Assembly (NCBI GenBank): GCA_002292375.1
Contig: DBBV01000008.1
Coordinates: 1-64,000 of the forward strand
Source of the DNA: Methylococcaceae bacterium UBA975
GTDB lineage: Bacteria; Pseudomonadota; Gammaproteobacteria; Methylococcales; Cycloclasticaceae
Direction of reading: 5' to 3'
Length of the DNA: 64,000 bases
Shown here one piece after another: positions 34,426 to 43,111 of the stretch (positions within the stretch are counted from its first letter, which is position 1; each line of letters opens with the position of its first letter). The translations under genes were made by a program, and so were the position numbers. The notes under the pieces were generated by a model that saw only the letters and a list, made by a program, of their open reading frames with translations, ran no database searches and was not told the origin of the DNA.

Positions 34426-36210
34426 ATGCGAAGCCATTATTGCGGCGAAATAAACGAAACCCATTTAGATCAAGAAGTTGAGTTATGCGGATGGGTGCAC
34501 AAAAGGCGCGATCATGGCGGCGTTATTTTTATAGATTTACGTGACCGAGAAGGCATTGTTCAGGTGGTGTATGACCCCGACAGGGCTGACTCTTTTGCCG
34601 TGGCTGAAAGTATCCGCAGCGAGTATGTGATAAAACTTCGTGGGCGCGTACGTGCTCGACCCGATGGCACCATCAATGCCAAAATGAAGACCGGAAAGAT
34701 CGAGGTGCTGGGCTTAGAATTAGAGATTCTTAATCACTCTGAAACGCCGCCTATTCAGGTTGACGGAGATATTGAGGTTAATGAGGAAACACGCTTACGT
34801 TACCGTTATATCGACTTGCGTCGTCCTGAGATGTTGCAAAAAATTCGCCTGCGCCGCGATGTCACCTTAAACCTTCGTCGTTTCTTAGAAGATGAAGGCT
34901 TTTATGAAATTGAAACGCCGTTTTTAACCAAGGCAACGCCCGAAGGAGCACGTGACTACCTGGTGCCAAGCCGTACCCATCAGAACAGTTTTTTTGCCTT
35001 GCCTCAGTCACCACAGCTATTTAAGCAGCTATTAATGATTGCCGGCATGGATCGTTATTACCAAGTGGTGCGTTGTTTCCGTGATGAAGATTTGCGTGCA
35101 GATCGCCAGCCAGAGTTTACCCAGTTAGATATCGAGACATCGTTCTTAGATGAGCATCAAATTATGGCTCTGATGGAAGGCATGGTTCGCCGCTTGTTTA
35201 ATGAAGTGATTGACGTGCAGTTGCCCGAGCAGTTTCCACAAATAAGTTATGCGCAGGCGATGGAATTATACGGTACTGACCGGCCGGATTTGCGTAACCC
35301 ACTGTTACTCACCGACGTGGGTGATTTGATGCAAGCGGTCGAATTCAAGGTGTTTTCTGGGCCGGCTAATAGCGAAGACGGCCGAGTGGTTGCACTTAAA
35401 GTGCCTGGTGCGGCCAGTTTAAGTCGCAAAGAAATAGACGATTACACTCAGTTTGTTGGTATTTACGGTGCCAAAGGTCTGGCGTATATAAAGGTCAATG
35501 ACCGTAGCGCGGGTATTGACGGGTTGCAATCACCGATTCTTAAGTTTTTACCCGATAACGTTGTTGAGGATATTATGCAACGTACCGAGGCGCAAAGTGG
35601 CGATATCGTCTTTTTTGGTGCAGATAAAACCAAAGTGGTAAACGAGTCAATCGGTGCACTACGCGACAAAATGGGTAAAGACCAGGGCTTGTTAGAGGGC
35701 CAATGGAAGCCCGTTTGGGTGATTGATTTCCCAATGTTCGACTGGGATGAAAAGTCTAACCGCTGGACTGCCTTACATCACCCGTTTACCGCGCCATCGT
35801 GTGATCAAGATACGCTTAAAAAAGCACCGGGTCAGGCTATATCACGTGCGTACGACTTGGTGCTGAATGGTACAGAAGTGGGTGGTGGTTCGATTCGTAT
35901 CCATAAAACCGATATGCAGCAGGTGGTGTTTGACTTATTGGGCATGGCCACTGAAGAGTCGCAGGAAAAATTTGGTTTCTTACTGGATGCGTTAAAATAC
36001 GGTTGCCCACCACACGGTGGTATCGCTTTTGGTCTGGATCGTTTGGTGATGCTGATGTCAGGTGCCTCTACTATTCGAGACGTGATGGCATTTCCAAAAA
36101 CCCAAACAGCAGCCTGTCCATTAACCTCGGCGCCGGCCATGGTTAGTGATGCGCAACTTAAAGAGTTGGGCATTCGCTTAAGAAAACCACCGGTGCAACA
36201 AGCAGAATAA
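34426..36210 (+). CDS. aspS: aspartyl-tRNA synthetase
   Basis: A 594-residue class-II aminoacyl-tRNA synthetase of the bacterial AspRS type. It has an N-terminal anticodon-binding OB fold (about 1-105), the catalytic core with FLTKATPEGARDYLVPSR and CFRDEDLRADRQPEFTQLD, a GAD insertion domain (about 290-420), and motif 3 GIAFGLDRLVML. The length matches E. coli (590). It starts 35 bases after the fmdB gene and is followed by nadA after 11 bases. Whether it also charges tRNA-Asn cannot be told from here. Confidence 0.97.
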   Translation: MRSHYCGEINETHLDQEVELCGWVHKRRDHGGVIFIDLRDREGIVQVVYDPDRADSFAVAESIRSEYVIKLRGRVRARPDGTINAKMKTGKIEVLGLELEILNHSETPPIQVDGDIEVNEETRLRYRYIDLRRPEMLQKIRLRRDVTLNLRRFLEDEGFYEIETPFLTKATPEGARDYLVPSRTHQNSFFALPQSPQLFKQLLMIAGMDRYYQVVRCFRDEDLRADRQPEFTQLDIETSFLDEHQIMALMEGMVRRLFNEVIDVQLPEQFPQISYAQAMELYGTDRPDLRNPLLLTDVGDLMQAVEFKVFSGPANSEDGRVVALKVPGAASLSRKEIDDYTQFVGIYGAKGLAYIKVNDRSAGIDGLQSPILKFLPDNVVEDIMQRTEAQSGDIVFFGADKTKVVNESIGALRDKMGKDQGLLEGQWKPVWVIDFPMFDWDEKSNRWTALHHPFTAPSCDQDTLKKAPGQAISRAYDLVLNGTEVGGGSIRIHKTDMQQVVFDLLGMATEESQEKFGFLLDALKYGCPPHGGIAFGLDRLVMLMSGASTIRDVMAFPKTQTAACPLTSAPAMVSDAQLKELGIRLRKPPVQQAE

Positions 36211-36221
36211 CGGAGAAAATT

Positions 36222-37319
36222 ATGTCAGCAGTTTTAAATGCCATTCAAGATTATTCGTTACTCGATGATAGCGAATGTGATCAGCGCATTATTGCAGCAA
36301 AGAAAAAACTCGGCGACCGCTGTGTTATTTTAGGTCATCACTATCAGCGTGACGAGGTGTTTAAACACGCTGATTTTAGCGGTGATTCGTTAAAGTTATC
36401 AAAGCACGCAGCCGACTCGAAAGCTGAATACATCATTTTTTGTGGCGTGCATTTTATGGCAGAAGTGTCGGTTATTTTATCGCGACCTGATCAAGTGACT
36501 ATTTTGCCGGACTTGGCGGCAGGTTGCTCAATGGCCGATATGGCCAACTTAACAAATGTTAAGCGCAGTTGGAAAGAGCTCAATAGCGTGCTCAATGCCG
36601 ACGAGCACGTAACGCCGGTTACTTATATTAATTCAGCCGCCGATTTAAAAGCCTTTTGTGGCCGTCATGAGGGTATCGTGTGTACCTCGTCTAACGCCAA
36701 GCAGGTTTTAGACTGGTGTTTTGAAAAGCGCGAGAAAATCTTATTTTTCCCCGATGAGCACCTTGGTAGAAATACCGGTTATCGTATGGGTATTCCCTTG
36801 GATCAAATGGTCGTATGGGACTTTCACCAGCCGATGGGTGGCTTAAGCAAAGCGCAAATTCAAAACGCAAAAATGATCTTGTGGAAGGGGTTTTGTTCGG
36901 TGCATCAAATGTTTCAAGCGAACCAAATTGATGACTTTAAAAAGAAATACCCTGAAACCCTTGTTATTGCTCACCCCGAAGCAAATTTTGAGGTATGTGA
37001 AAAAGCCGACTACGTGGGTTCAACGGAAATGATCTTAAAAACGGTGCGAGAAGCCAAACCAAACACCCGTTGGTTAGTGGCCACCGAGCTTAATTTGGTG
37101 AATCGTTTAAAAGAAGAAGTCAAAGGTCAAAATAAAGACGTGCACTTTATGTCACCTACCGTGTGTATGTGCTCCACAATGTTTAGAACCGACCCGCAAC
37201 ACCTTGCTTGGGTGCTAGAAAACTTGGTTGAAGGTAACGTGGTCAATCAAATACAAGTGGCGGATGACGATAAACTAATGGCAAAAAAAGCGTTGGAAAG
37301 TATGTTGGCGCTTTTTTAA
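36222..37319 (+). CDS. nadA: quinolinate synthase A
   Basis: A 365-residue NadA that condenses iminoaspartate with dihydroxyacetone phosphate to give quinolinate in NAD synthesis. The duplicated fold motifs ILGHHYQRDEVFKHADF and VIAHPEANFEVCEKADYVGS are present. The conserved cysteines for the [4Fe-4S] cluster occur in PDLAAGCSMADM, CTSSNA and MSPTVCMCSTM. An AACGGAG ribosome site precedes the ATG. It is the third gene of a fmdB-aspS-nadA run. It ends 16 bases before the convergent TPR gene. Confidence 0.96.
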   Translation: MSAVLNAIQDYSLLDDSECDQRIIAAKKKLGDRCVILGHHYQRDEVFKHADFSGDSLKLSKHAADSKAEYIIFCGVHFMAEVSVILSRPDQVTILPDLAAGCSMADMANLTNVKRSWKELNSVLNADEHVTPVTYINSAADLKAFCGRHEGIVCTSSNAKQVLDWCFEKREKILFFPDEHLGRNTGYRMGIPLDQMVVWDFHQPMGGLSKAQIQNAKMILWKGFCSVHQMFQANQIDDFKKKYPETLVIAHPEANFEVCEKADYVGSTEMILKTVREAKPNTRWLVATELNLVNRLKEEVKGQNKDVHFMSPTVCMCSTMFRTDPQHLAWVLENLVEGNVVNQIQVADDDKLMAKKALESMLALF

Positions 37320-37335
37320 CGGGTTATTTGCTTAA

Positions 37336-39270
37336 TTATTGGTTCGATTGGGTGGTATCTACTTTTAGGCGACTAATAAACTCCTTGAGTTGCTTTATTT
37401 CTTTATCGCGTTTTAAGGTGCTGGCTTGATTGCTGTTTTCAAGCCAAGTTACTACTTCTTCTGCGGCAGTTAATTGCCCAGATCGCAATAAAATATCTAT
37501 CATTTCAAACAAGGGCTGCATAAAAGTGCGGTGTAATTCGTGTGCGCGTTGGAAGTCGTTAAGTGCAGCCAGCGTACTATTGATCGCTCGATGCGCCCTA
37601 CCTCGATGGTAATAATAATCGGCATTACGGGGTTCTTGCTCAATTAACTGGTTAATCCACTCCAGGTAATTGCTTTGTAAGGGCTCGCAAGCGGGCAGAT
37701 GTAGGCACCCCGCTATTTGGTGTAGGGCTAGTTTAGCAGATGCGGTAACGGGGTTGTTTTTGATGCGTTTTAGCGTTTCTTGTTGTAAACCATCGGGTAT
37801 CGGCTTTTTGTAAATGGCCAATATGTTTTGGTGATGCAGGGCGTAAGCAATTTCTTTTGGTTCGAGAGCCATCGCTTTTTTAATTGCTTGGGTTGCGGTT
37901 TCAATATCCCCCGCTTGATTGGCCGCGTTGCTCAGTAAAGCTTGAATGGCCGGTGAATCAGGGTGATGGGCCGCTTCATAATATGCCAAACGATGATAGC
38001 TACTCCATTGTGTTGCGCGTAAATAAGTACTACTCGCTAATATTAAGACCACGGCGAAAAAGCCCGCGGCTATTTTTTTAGTAGGGACTAAGTGGCTATT
38101 CGGGATTAAGGCAAAAATGGCCAAAATAATGCCGATAGAGGGAAAGTTATTACGGTGCTCGTGGGCTATTTCTAAGGCGAAAAAACTGGACTCTAACAGA
38201 TGGCCAATAAAAAACCAGCCGATGCCCAGTGAATATAAGGGCTTGGTTTTTCGATAATAAATAGCCGATAAGACCAATGAGACAATAAAAATAATGGCAA
38301 GCAGTGTTGTCCAAGGTGAAAAAATGGAAGTTGACAGGAGAATGTCATCATGGAATAAACCAAAGCTATTAATACGCGGCAATAGTATTAAGGACAAATA
38401 AAAACAGAGTACGCGCGGCTCGGTTAACACCCGCTCTAACATACTAAAAGGGCGATGATTATAACTAGCAGAGGCGTAATCAATAAGTATTATCAGGCCA
38501 GTAATACAAGTAAAAATTAATAGGGCGTAAATAAACCAGCGGGTGTTTCGTGTCAGTTGCTTAAAGCGAGCCCACGGTTTTTGTTGCGGATACAGGGTTA
38601 GTTCTATCCATACAATAATTAATGGTATAAGAACGGCGTTTTCTTTGCTAAATAAAGCGAGCGTTAAACTTAGAAGGCTTAAAGCAAAAAGGAGAAAAAC
38701 TTTGTTGTTAAACCCCTTAACAATCTGAGTATTGCGGGCATAAAGGTATAAAATAATACAGCCTAAGCTAAATAGGGTGCTTAAGGCCGTCATGCGTTGA
38801 ACGACGTACAGTACGCTGGTTAAGTTAATGGGGTGGATAGCCCAAATTAAACTGATACCAGCGGCCAACCAAAAAAGAATGTTTTTATTGTATTTGTTCT
38901 CAGCAAGGCTGTTCGTACGTTTTAATAGCTGCAAGCAGAGTACTAAAATCAGTAAAGCATTGAGGCAATGAATAATGATATTAGTAAGCTTAAAAACACT
39001 GGCATCATAGCCACCTGTATAAAAATAATTGAGCGCAAAGCTCAGCATGGCAACGGGGCGTTTTAAAGGTCCAGCATGGCCGGATGTGGCACTTGAATAT
39101 AAGGCAGAGGGACTAAGTGACTGTAGTTGTATGAAAGAGTTATTTATTATATTGGATAAATCATCAAATATAAATGGCCCAGAAAGACCAGGGAGGTACG
39201 CTAAAAAAATAAGAAAGATGATGCCAGTTAGGGCTAAAAAGTATTTTGCCAGTGTTTGTTTATTATACAT
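37336..39270 (-). CDS. polytopic GT-C-like membrane protein with C-terminal TPR repeats (TMTC-like)
   Basis: A 644-residue protein. The N-terminal two thirds contain roughly ten transmembrane helices. The first periplasmic loop has FDDLSNIINNSFIQ, the position where GT-C glycosyltransferases such as TMTC-type O-mannosyltransferases carry an acidic pair. The last third has TPR repeats (DIETATQAIKKAMALEPKE, DYYYHRGRAHRAINSTLAALND). It directly follows the pilin gene on the same strand, so pilin O-glycosylation is an attractive inference. The ATG at 39270 was chosen because the longer frame to 39315 would translate the pilA terminator. No ribosome site is evident. Confidence 0.72.
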   Translation of the reverse strand: MYNKQTLAKYFLALTGIIFLIFLAYLPGLSGPFIFDDLSNIINNSFIQLQSLSPSALYSSATSGHAGPLKRPVAMLSFALNYFYTGGYDASVFKLTNIIIHCLNALLILVLCLQLLKRTNSLAENKYNKNILFWLAAGISLIWAIHPINLTSVLYVVQRMTALSTLFSLGCIILYLYARNTQIVKGFNNKVFLLFALSLLSLTLALFSKENAVLIPLIIVWIELTLYPQQKPWARFKQLTRNTRWFIYALLIFTCITGLIILIDYASASYNHRPFSMLERVLTEPRVLCFYLSLILLPRINSFGLFHDDILLSTSIFSPWTTLLAIIFIVSLVLSAIYYRKTKPLYSLGIGWFFIGHLLESSFFALEIAHEHRNNFPSIGIILAIFALIPNSHLVPTKKIAAGFFAVVLILASSTYLRATQWSSYHRLAYYEAAHHPDSPAIQALLSNAANQAGDIETATQAIKKAMALEPKEIAYALHHQNILAIYKKPIPDGLQQETLKRIKNNPVTASAKLALHQIAGCLHLPACEPLQSNYLEWINQLIEQEPRNADYYYHRGRAHRAINSTLAALNDFQRAHELHRTFMQPLFEMIDILLRSGQLTAAEEVVTWLENSNQASTLKRDKEIKQLKEFISRLKVDTTQSNQ

Positions 39271-39278
39271 GGTTAAAT

Positions 39279-39306
39279 AAAAAGGCGGCTTTGCAGCCGC
39301 CTTTTT
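39279..39306. terminator. terminator after pilA
   Basis: The hairpin GGCGGCT-TTGC-AGCCGCC, flanked by AAAAA and TTTTT, lies 19 bases after the pilA stop. On the minus strand it ends pilA transcripts immediately before the downstream TPR gene. Confidence 0.92.
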
Positions 39307-39324
39307 ATAGATCAATACCTATGT

Positions 39325-39831
39325 TTATGTTTTAGGTAGGTATTTAGTAGGTGTCGCTGTAGTACACGAAATCGTACCTGTTGACACTGTCCACTGCAAG
39401 TTTGACCCTATGCCGCCTGTTGGTTCGGGTACATAACGGAAGCAAGAGCCATCAGCAGTCCCTATTTTATTTGTACCGCTGTTTAAGGTAATTTCAAGTT
39501 GTGGGCGAGTGCCGCTTCCTGAGGTTTCAGTTTGAATCAGAATGGAAGACACGTATTCACCAGCTACTGCAGTCGTGCCTAATAAACCAGAGTTGATGTC
39601 ATTGTCGGTGAAGCCATTTAAAGTACCGTTTTCACTCCAATATACTTCAATCGCTGTTTTAAATGCGCCAGATAATGAAGCGCCTTCAGAGACACGTGAT
39701 TTGATGGTGTAGTCTTGGTAAGCCGGAATAGCAATAGCAGCCAAAATACCGATAATTGCTACCACGATCATTAATTCAATAAGAGTAAAACCCTTTTGAA
39801 CGCTGTGTTTCATTGTTTGTATGTTTTTCAT
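39325..39831 (-). CDS. pilA: type IV major pilin
   Basis: A 168-residue prepilin. The leader of 14 residues ends KG, and the mature protein starts FTLIELMIVVAIIGILAAIA, with Glu5 of the mature form conserved for assembly. Prepilin peptidase cleaves after Gly14 and methylates Phe. The C-terminal part has a cysteine pair (CFRYVP and ISCTTA) forming the usual disulfide loop. AAGGA seven bases upstream of the ATG supports the start. A sigma-54 promoter lies upstream and pilR-pilS follow on the same strand beyond it, as in Pseudomonas. A strong terminator follows. Confidence 0.94.
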   Translation of the reverse strand: MKNIQTMKHSVQKGFTLIELMIVVAIIGILAAIAIPAYQDYTIKSRVSEGASLSGAFKTAIEVYWSENGTLNGFTDNDINSGLLGTTAVAGEYVSSILIQTETSGSGTRPQLEITLNSGTNKIGTADGSCFRYVPEPTGGIGSNLQWTVSTGTISCTTATPTKYLPKT

Positions 39832-39880
39832 GTTGATGTCCTTATTTTTATGTAAAAAAGTTCGTAAAGCATAATTAACA

Positions 39881-39897
39881 AAGCAGGGACTGTGCCA
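39881..39897 (-). promoter_or_regulatory. sigma-54 promoter of pilA
   Basis: On the minus strand the sequence is TGGCACAGTCCCTGCTT. The invariant GG (-24) and GC (-12) are separated by exactly ten bases, and TGGCAC matches the consensus fully. Transcription would start near 39870, about 40 bases before the pilA ATG. The neighbouring PilR is a sigma-54 activator, which supports the call. Confidence 0.85.
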
Positions 39898-40014
39898 AAC
39901 ATGTTTTTTAGCGAATATTAATAATCAACTTGTTGATTTATATATTGAAAAAACTTATTTGGTTTTTTTAGATCCTTTGGGGTTAACTAGACTCGCATAC
40001 GTACTTTGTCATAA

Positions 40015-40033
40015 TGTGACGCTGCAGGTCACA
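40015..40033. promoter_or_regulatory. inverted repeat, candidate upstream activator site for pilA
   Basis: TGTGAC (40015-40020) and GTCACA (40028-40033) form a perfect inverted repeat with a 7-base spacer, about 145-160 bases upstream of the predicted pilA start. Distance and position suit an enhancer site for PilR. It resembles a CRP site but its TGTGA/TCACA halves are separated by 9 rather than 6 bases. Confidence 0.4.
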
Positions 40034-40038
40034 GAATG

Positions 40039-41379
40039 TCAGTCGTCTAGCCCCAGTTTTTTTAAGCGATAACGTAAGGCGCGAAAGGTGATGCCCAGTT
40101 CTTTAGCGGCGGCGGTTTTGTTCCAGCGGGTTTTTTCTAGTGCTTTAACGATGGCTTGTTTTTCTAATGAGCCCAAGTAGTCTTCTAATTGTTCACCGTT
40201 GTTGCTTGCCGTTGGGTTGCTATTCAGTGTGGGGGTGTCGGGTAGGTGTAGATCGTGAGGAGTAATTTCAGCGCCTTCGCATAAAGTGGAGGCACGTTCT
40301 AAAATATTTTCTAATTCGCGTACATTACCGGGAAACGCGTATTGACGGAGTGCTTTGATGGCGTCGTCGTTTAATCGTTTAGCTGTCTCGTTATGTGCTA
40401 TGGCTAACTTTTTCAAGACATGAAGCGCGAGTTGTGGAATGTCTTCTTTTCGCTCGCGTAAGCTCGGTAGGGCCAATTCGATCACGTTAATTCGGTAGTA
40501 GAGGTCTTGCCTGAATTGCCCTGCATCGACCAATTGGCTTAGGTTTTTATGTGTGGCGCTGAGTATGCGTACGTCGATGGCTATTTCAGTTTCACTGCCA
40601 ATCGGGCGAATGCTTTTTTCTTGAATAGCGCGCAGCAACTTAACTTGCATGTGCAAGGGCAAATCGGCTACCTCGTCTAAAAATAAGGTACCGCCACTAG
40701 CCGTTTGGAAAAGCCCCGGCTTATCGGCAATAGCGCCGGTAAAGCTGCCTTTTTTATGGCCAAAGAATTCGCTTTCCATCAGTTCTTGTGGGATAGCGCC
40801 ACAATTGATTGGCACAAAGGCGTAGTTGGCTCTAGGGCCTTTTTCATGAATTAATTTGGCGACCAGTTCTTTGCCGGTACCCGAGTCACCGCTGATATAA
40901 ATAGGTGCTTGGCTACGAGCCAATTTGGCGATTTTTGCGCGCACATTGGCCATCACGACAGAATCCCCAAGTAGTTGCTCCCGACTACGCCTATCGGCGG
41001 GGGCGGTTGTGTCGTTTATTTTTATTGCCGAACTAACCAAGTTTTTAAGACTCTTTAGGTCCACGGGTTTTGAAACAAAATCAAACGCGCCTAATTTTAA
41101 CGCGTTTATGGCGGTTTCCATGCTACCAAAGGCGGTAATAACGGCGGTCGGTAAGCTTGGACAGTGAGTTTGAATGTATTCGACCAGCTCTAGGCCATTG
41201 CCATCGGGTAACTGTAAATCGGTCAGGCAAATATCAAAATGATTCGACTTCAAGAGTTTTTTGGCTTCACTAAGGTCTTGGGCGGTCTTACTGGCGATGC
41301 CCATGCGCGATAAGGTTATTTCAAGTAACTCGAGAATGTCAGGTTCGTCGTCGACGACCAGCGCAAGGGATTGTTTCAT
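40039..41379 (-). CDS. pilR: sigma-54-dependent response regulator PilR
   Basis: A 446-residue NtrC-family regulator. It has a receiver domain with phospho-acceptor Asp54 (CLTDLQLPDG) and acidic pocket Asp10/Asp11. The AAA+ domain has Walker A GDSGTGKE and the sigma-54-contact loop GSFTGA (the Ala-to-Ser form is usual for PilR). A C-terminal Fis-type HTH follows (WNKTAAAKELGITFRALRYRL). It activates pilA transcription. Its start overlaps the pilS stop by four bases, so both are coupled. Its cognate kinase gene is interrupted by a stop codon here. Confidence 0.95.
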   Translation of the reverse strand: MKQSLALVVDDEPDILELLEITLSRMGIASKTAQDLSEAKKLLKSNHFDICLTDLQLPDGNGLELVEYIQTHCPSLPTAVITAFGSMETAINALKLGAFDFVSKPVDLKSLKNLVSSAIKINDTTAPADRRSREQLLGDSVVMANVRAKIAKLARSQAPIYISGDSGTGKELVAKLIHEKGPRANYAFVPINCGAIPQELMESEFFGHKKGSFTGAIADKPGLFQTASGGTLFLDEVADLPLHMQVKLLRAIQEKSIRPIGSETEIAIDVRILSATHKNLSQLVDAGQFRQDLYYRINVIELALPSLRERKEDIPQLALHVLKKLAIAHNETAKRLNDDAIKALRQYAFPGNVRELENILERASTLCEGAEITPHDLHLPDTPTLNSNPTASNNGEQLEDYLGSLEKQAIVKALEKTRWNKTAAAKELGITFRALRYRLKKLGLDD

Positions 41380-42125
41380 AAGGTAGGCTTGGCGGTGCTA
41401 AAAAGTAAGGTAAAGCGACTGCCACCGTTTGGGTTCTCATCGTAGCTTAATTTAGCGTGGTTAAGTTCGGCGAGTTGGCTTGAAATATAAAGCCCTAAGC
41501 CAGTCCCGGATGGTGAGGTGGTATAAAACGGTTCAAAAATTTGTTGCGCCACGAGTTTATCGATCCCTTTTCCGTTATCCGTTACTGTTATATAGCTTTG
41601 TTGGCTAGTTGGGTGAATGCCTGCCTTAATGGATACCGTTGTTTGGTTTGAATTGGTTTGACCGTATTTTAGAGCGTTGCTGCATAAATTGTCGATAATT
41701 TGTTTAAGGTGGTTTTTATCAAAAAATACTTCATGGCATTTGGTGTGCGCTGTCATGTCTAAAGGCGACTCGTTTAAACCCAGTTGGTCTGTAAAATCTT
41801 TCTCAAATTCTTTAAGCCAATTGGATAAATGAATGACTTCTATATGACTTTTTTCTTGTCGTGACAATTGTAAAACACTTTTGACAATGCTATTCACACG
41901 ACCGCTATGCTTATGAATAATATCCAGTAAACGGCGGTCTTCTTTTTCAATCGAATTGGATTCAGAAAGCAGTTCCCCAGCGTGGCTAATGGCGCCGAGT
42001 GGGTTGCGTATTTCATGCGCGATACTGGCGGTTAAGCGACCGAGCGAGGCAAGCTTCCCCTGCTGTATCATTTGATCAACGGAAGAGAGGTCATCAAGAA
42101 ATATAATATAGGCATTATCCGCCAA
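41376..42125 (-). CDS. pilS: PilS kinase domain, C-terminal fragment of interrupted pilS
   Basis: About 249 residues carrying the complete transmitter: the H box ASIAHEIRNPLGAISH (phospho-His near residue 37), N box DNLCSNALKYG and G boxes TDNGKGID and SGTGLGLYIS. It is in the same reading frame as the upstream fragment and is separated from it by one TAA at 42165-42167. The first possible start (TTG at 42125) has no ribosome site, so independent translation looks poor. The open frame upstream of it continues back to the stop. Without the sensor half it may be unexpressed or constitutive. Treat it as part of one broken gene, 41376-43019. Confidence 0.85.
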   Translation of the reverse strand: MADNAYIIFLDDLSSVDQMIQQGKLASLGRLTASIAHEIRNPLGAISHAGELLSESNSIEKEDRRLLDIIHKHSGRVNSIVKSVLQLSRQEKSHIEVIHLSNWLKEFEKDFTDQLGLNESPLDMTAHTKCHEVFFDKNHLKQIIDNLCSNALKYGQTNSNQTTVSIKAGIHPTSQQSYITVTDNGKGIDKLVAQQIFEPFYTTSPSGTGLGLYISSQLAELNHAKLSYDENPNGGSRFTLLFSTAKPTL

Positions 42126-42164
42126 GCTGTCTAATTGACTAAAGCTCAGCTGGGTTCGCGGTGT

Positions 42165-42167
42165 TTA
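42165..42167 (-). other. pilS: in-frame TAA stop interrupting pilS
   Basis: Reading the minus strand in the frame of both fragments gives ...AIIAATN-stop-TPRTQLSFSQLDSLADN... without any frame change. One base substitution (for example CAA to TAA) explains it. Joined, the frame would encode about 547 codons, near the 530 of Pseudomonas PilS. Confidence 0.9.
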
Positions 42168-43019
42168 ATTGGTTGCAGCAATAATGGCTGTATGCTCGCT
42201 CGTTGACCTGAGCCAGCGTTTGAACAACTGACAGCACTCGGCTGAAACCTGGACCAAATTGTTACCTTGGATAGTCTTTTGCCCCAACAGATGACAGGCA
42301 GACTCATTCGCCAGGCGAATGTTGAGGTGTTGGTCGACAACGATAATACCTGATTGTAAGTGTTTAATAATATAGTCGTTTAGCTGTACCAAATCGTCAA
42401 TATCACGGCGTTGCTGTAGGGCAACTTTTTCAGAACTTTCAACCCGTTTAGCCAATACTAAGGCGAGTAGACCGATGGTAAAAAAAGAGGCACTCAGCAC
42501 GCCTGCGTAGGTATACGCGGTTTTGGCAAATTGATGGGCAAAATCGGCATAGATTTGTTCGCCCAGTATGGCAAAAGTTGCGACGGCCGCGAAAACCAAA
42601 GTGCATTGCCCGCCGGCCAACAGTCCACCAGCTGCGACACTAACCGCTAATAAAATACCTAAGCCGCTGGTGATCCCACCGCTGGCATGCATTAATAGGG
42701 TAAGTAAAGCAATGTCTGCCAAAATCTTAAATTGAACTTGGCGAGTGAAAGCGATATAGGGTTTGCGAATAAAAACCGTACTAAAAACGGTCAGCGCCAA
42801 ATAAATCAGACTAACCGTCTGAAACAAGCCTTCGTTACTTTGTCCAAAAATAGACGGGCCTGTTTGAGTAACAAATAAGCCAAAGAAGGCCGCCGACAGG
42901 ACGATTTGATAGCTATGAAACACCTTTAAGGTGCGCCAAGCTTGCTCGGCAGGCAGGTAAAACCCACTCCCAAACGGGCAGGTTTTTACAAAGTCATCTT
43001 GGGTATCGGTTGAAATCAT
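42165..43019 (-). CDS. pilS: PilS sensor domain, N-terminal fragment of interrupted pilS
   Basis: A 284-residue fragment of the PilS sensor kinase. It contains about six transmembrane helices (roughly residues 35-200) and a PAS domain (LNDYIIKHLQSGIIVVDQ to the end). In Pseudomonas this membrane part senses pilin levels. It ends at the TAA at 42165 before the kinase domain, which continues in frame at 41376-42125. Alone it cannot phosphorylate PilR. The rest of the fragment looks under normal coding constraint, so the stop is recent, a sequencing error, or a site of read-through. Confidence 0.85.
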   Translation of the reverse strand: MISTDTQDDFVKTCPFGSGFYLPAEQAWRTLKVFHSYQIVLSAAFFGLFVTQTGPSIFGQSNEGLFQTVSLIYLALTVFSTVFIRKPYIAFTRQVQFKILADIALLTLLMHASGGITSGLGILLAVSVAAGGLLAGGQCTLVFAAVATFAILGEQIYADFAHQFAKTAYTYAGVLSASFFTIGLLALVLAKRVESSEKVALQQRRDIDDLVQLNDYIIKHLQSGIIVVDQHLNIRLANESACHLLGQKTIQGNNLVQVSAECCQLFKRWLRSTSEHTAIIAATN

Positions 43020-43111
43020 TCACTTATTATAGGCGTTCGGCTGGTTTTATTAGAAATATCGCCTAAAATACCTTTAACTGAGAGTCATTGTTAAATAACC
43101 AAGGAAATTAA

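Noticed and set aside
40015..40033. CRP/Vfr binding site
   Set aside because: The half-sites TGTGA and TCACA are separated by 9 bases rather than the 6 required for a CRP-type site.
41376..43019. Two independent genes, a membrane sensor and a soluble kinase
   Set aside because: Both are in one frame, the kinase part has no ATG or ribosome site near its beginning, and together they match PilS length and domain order.
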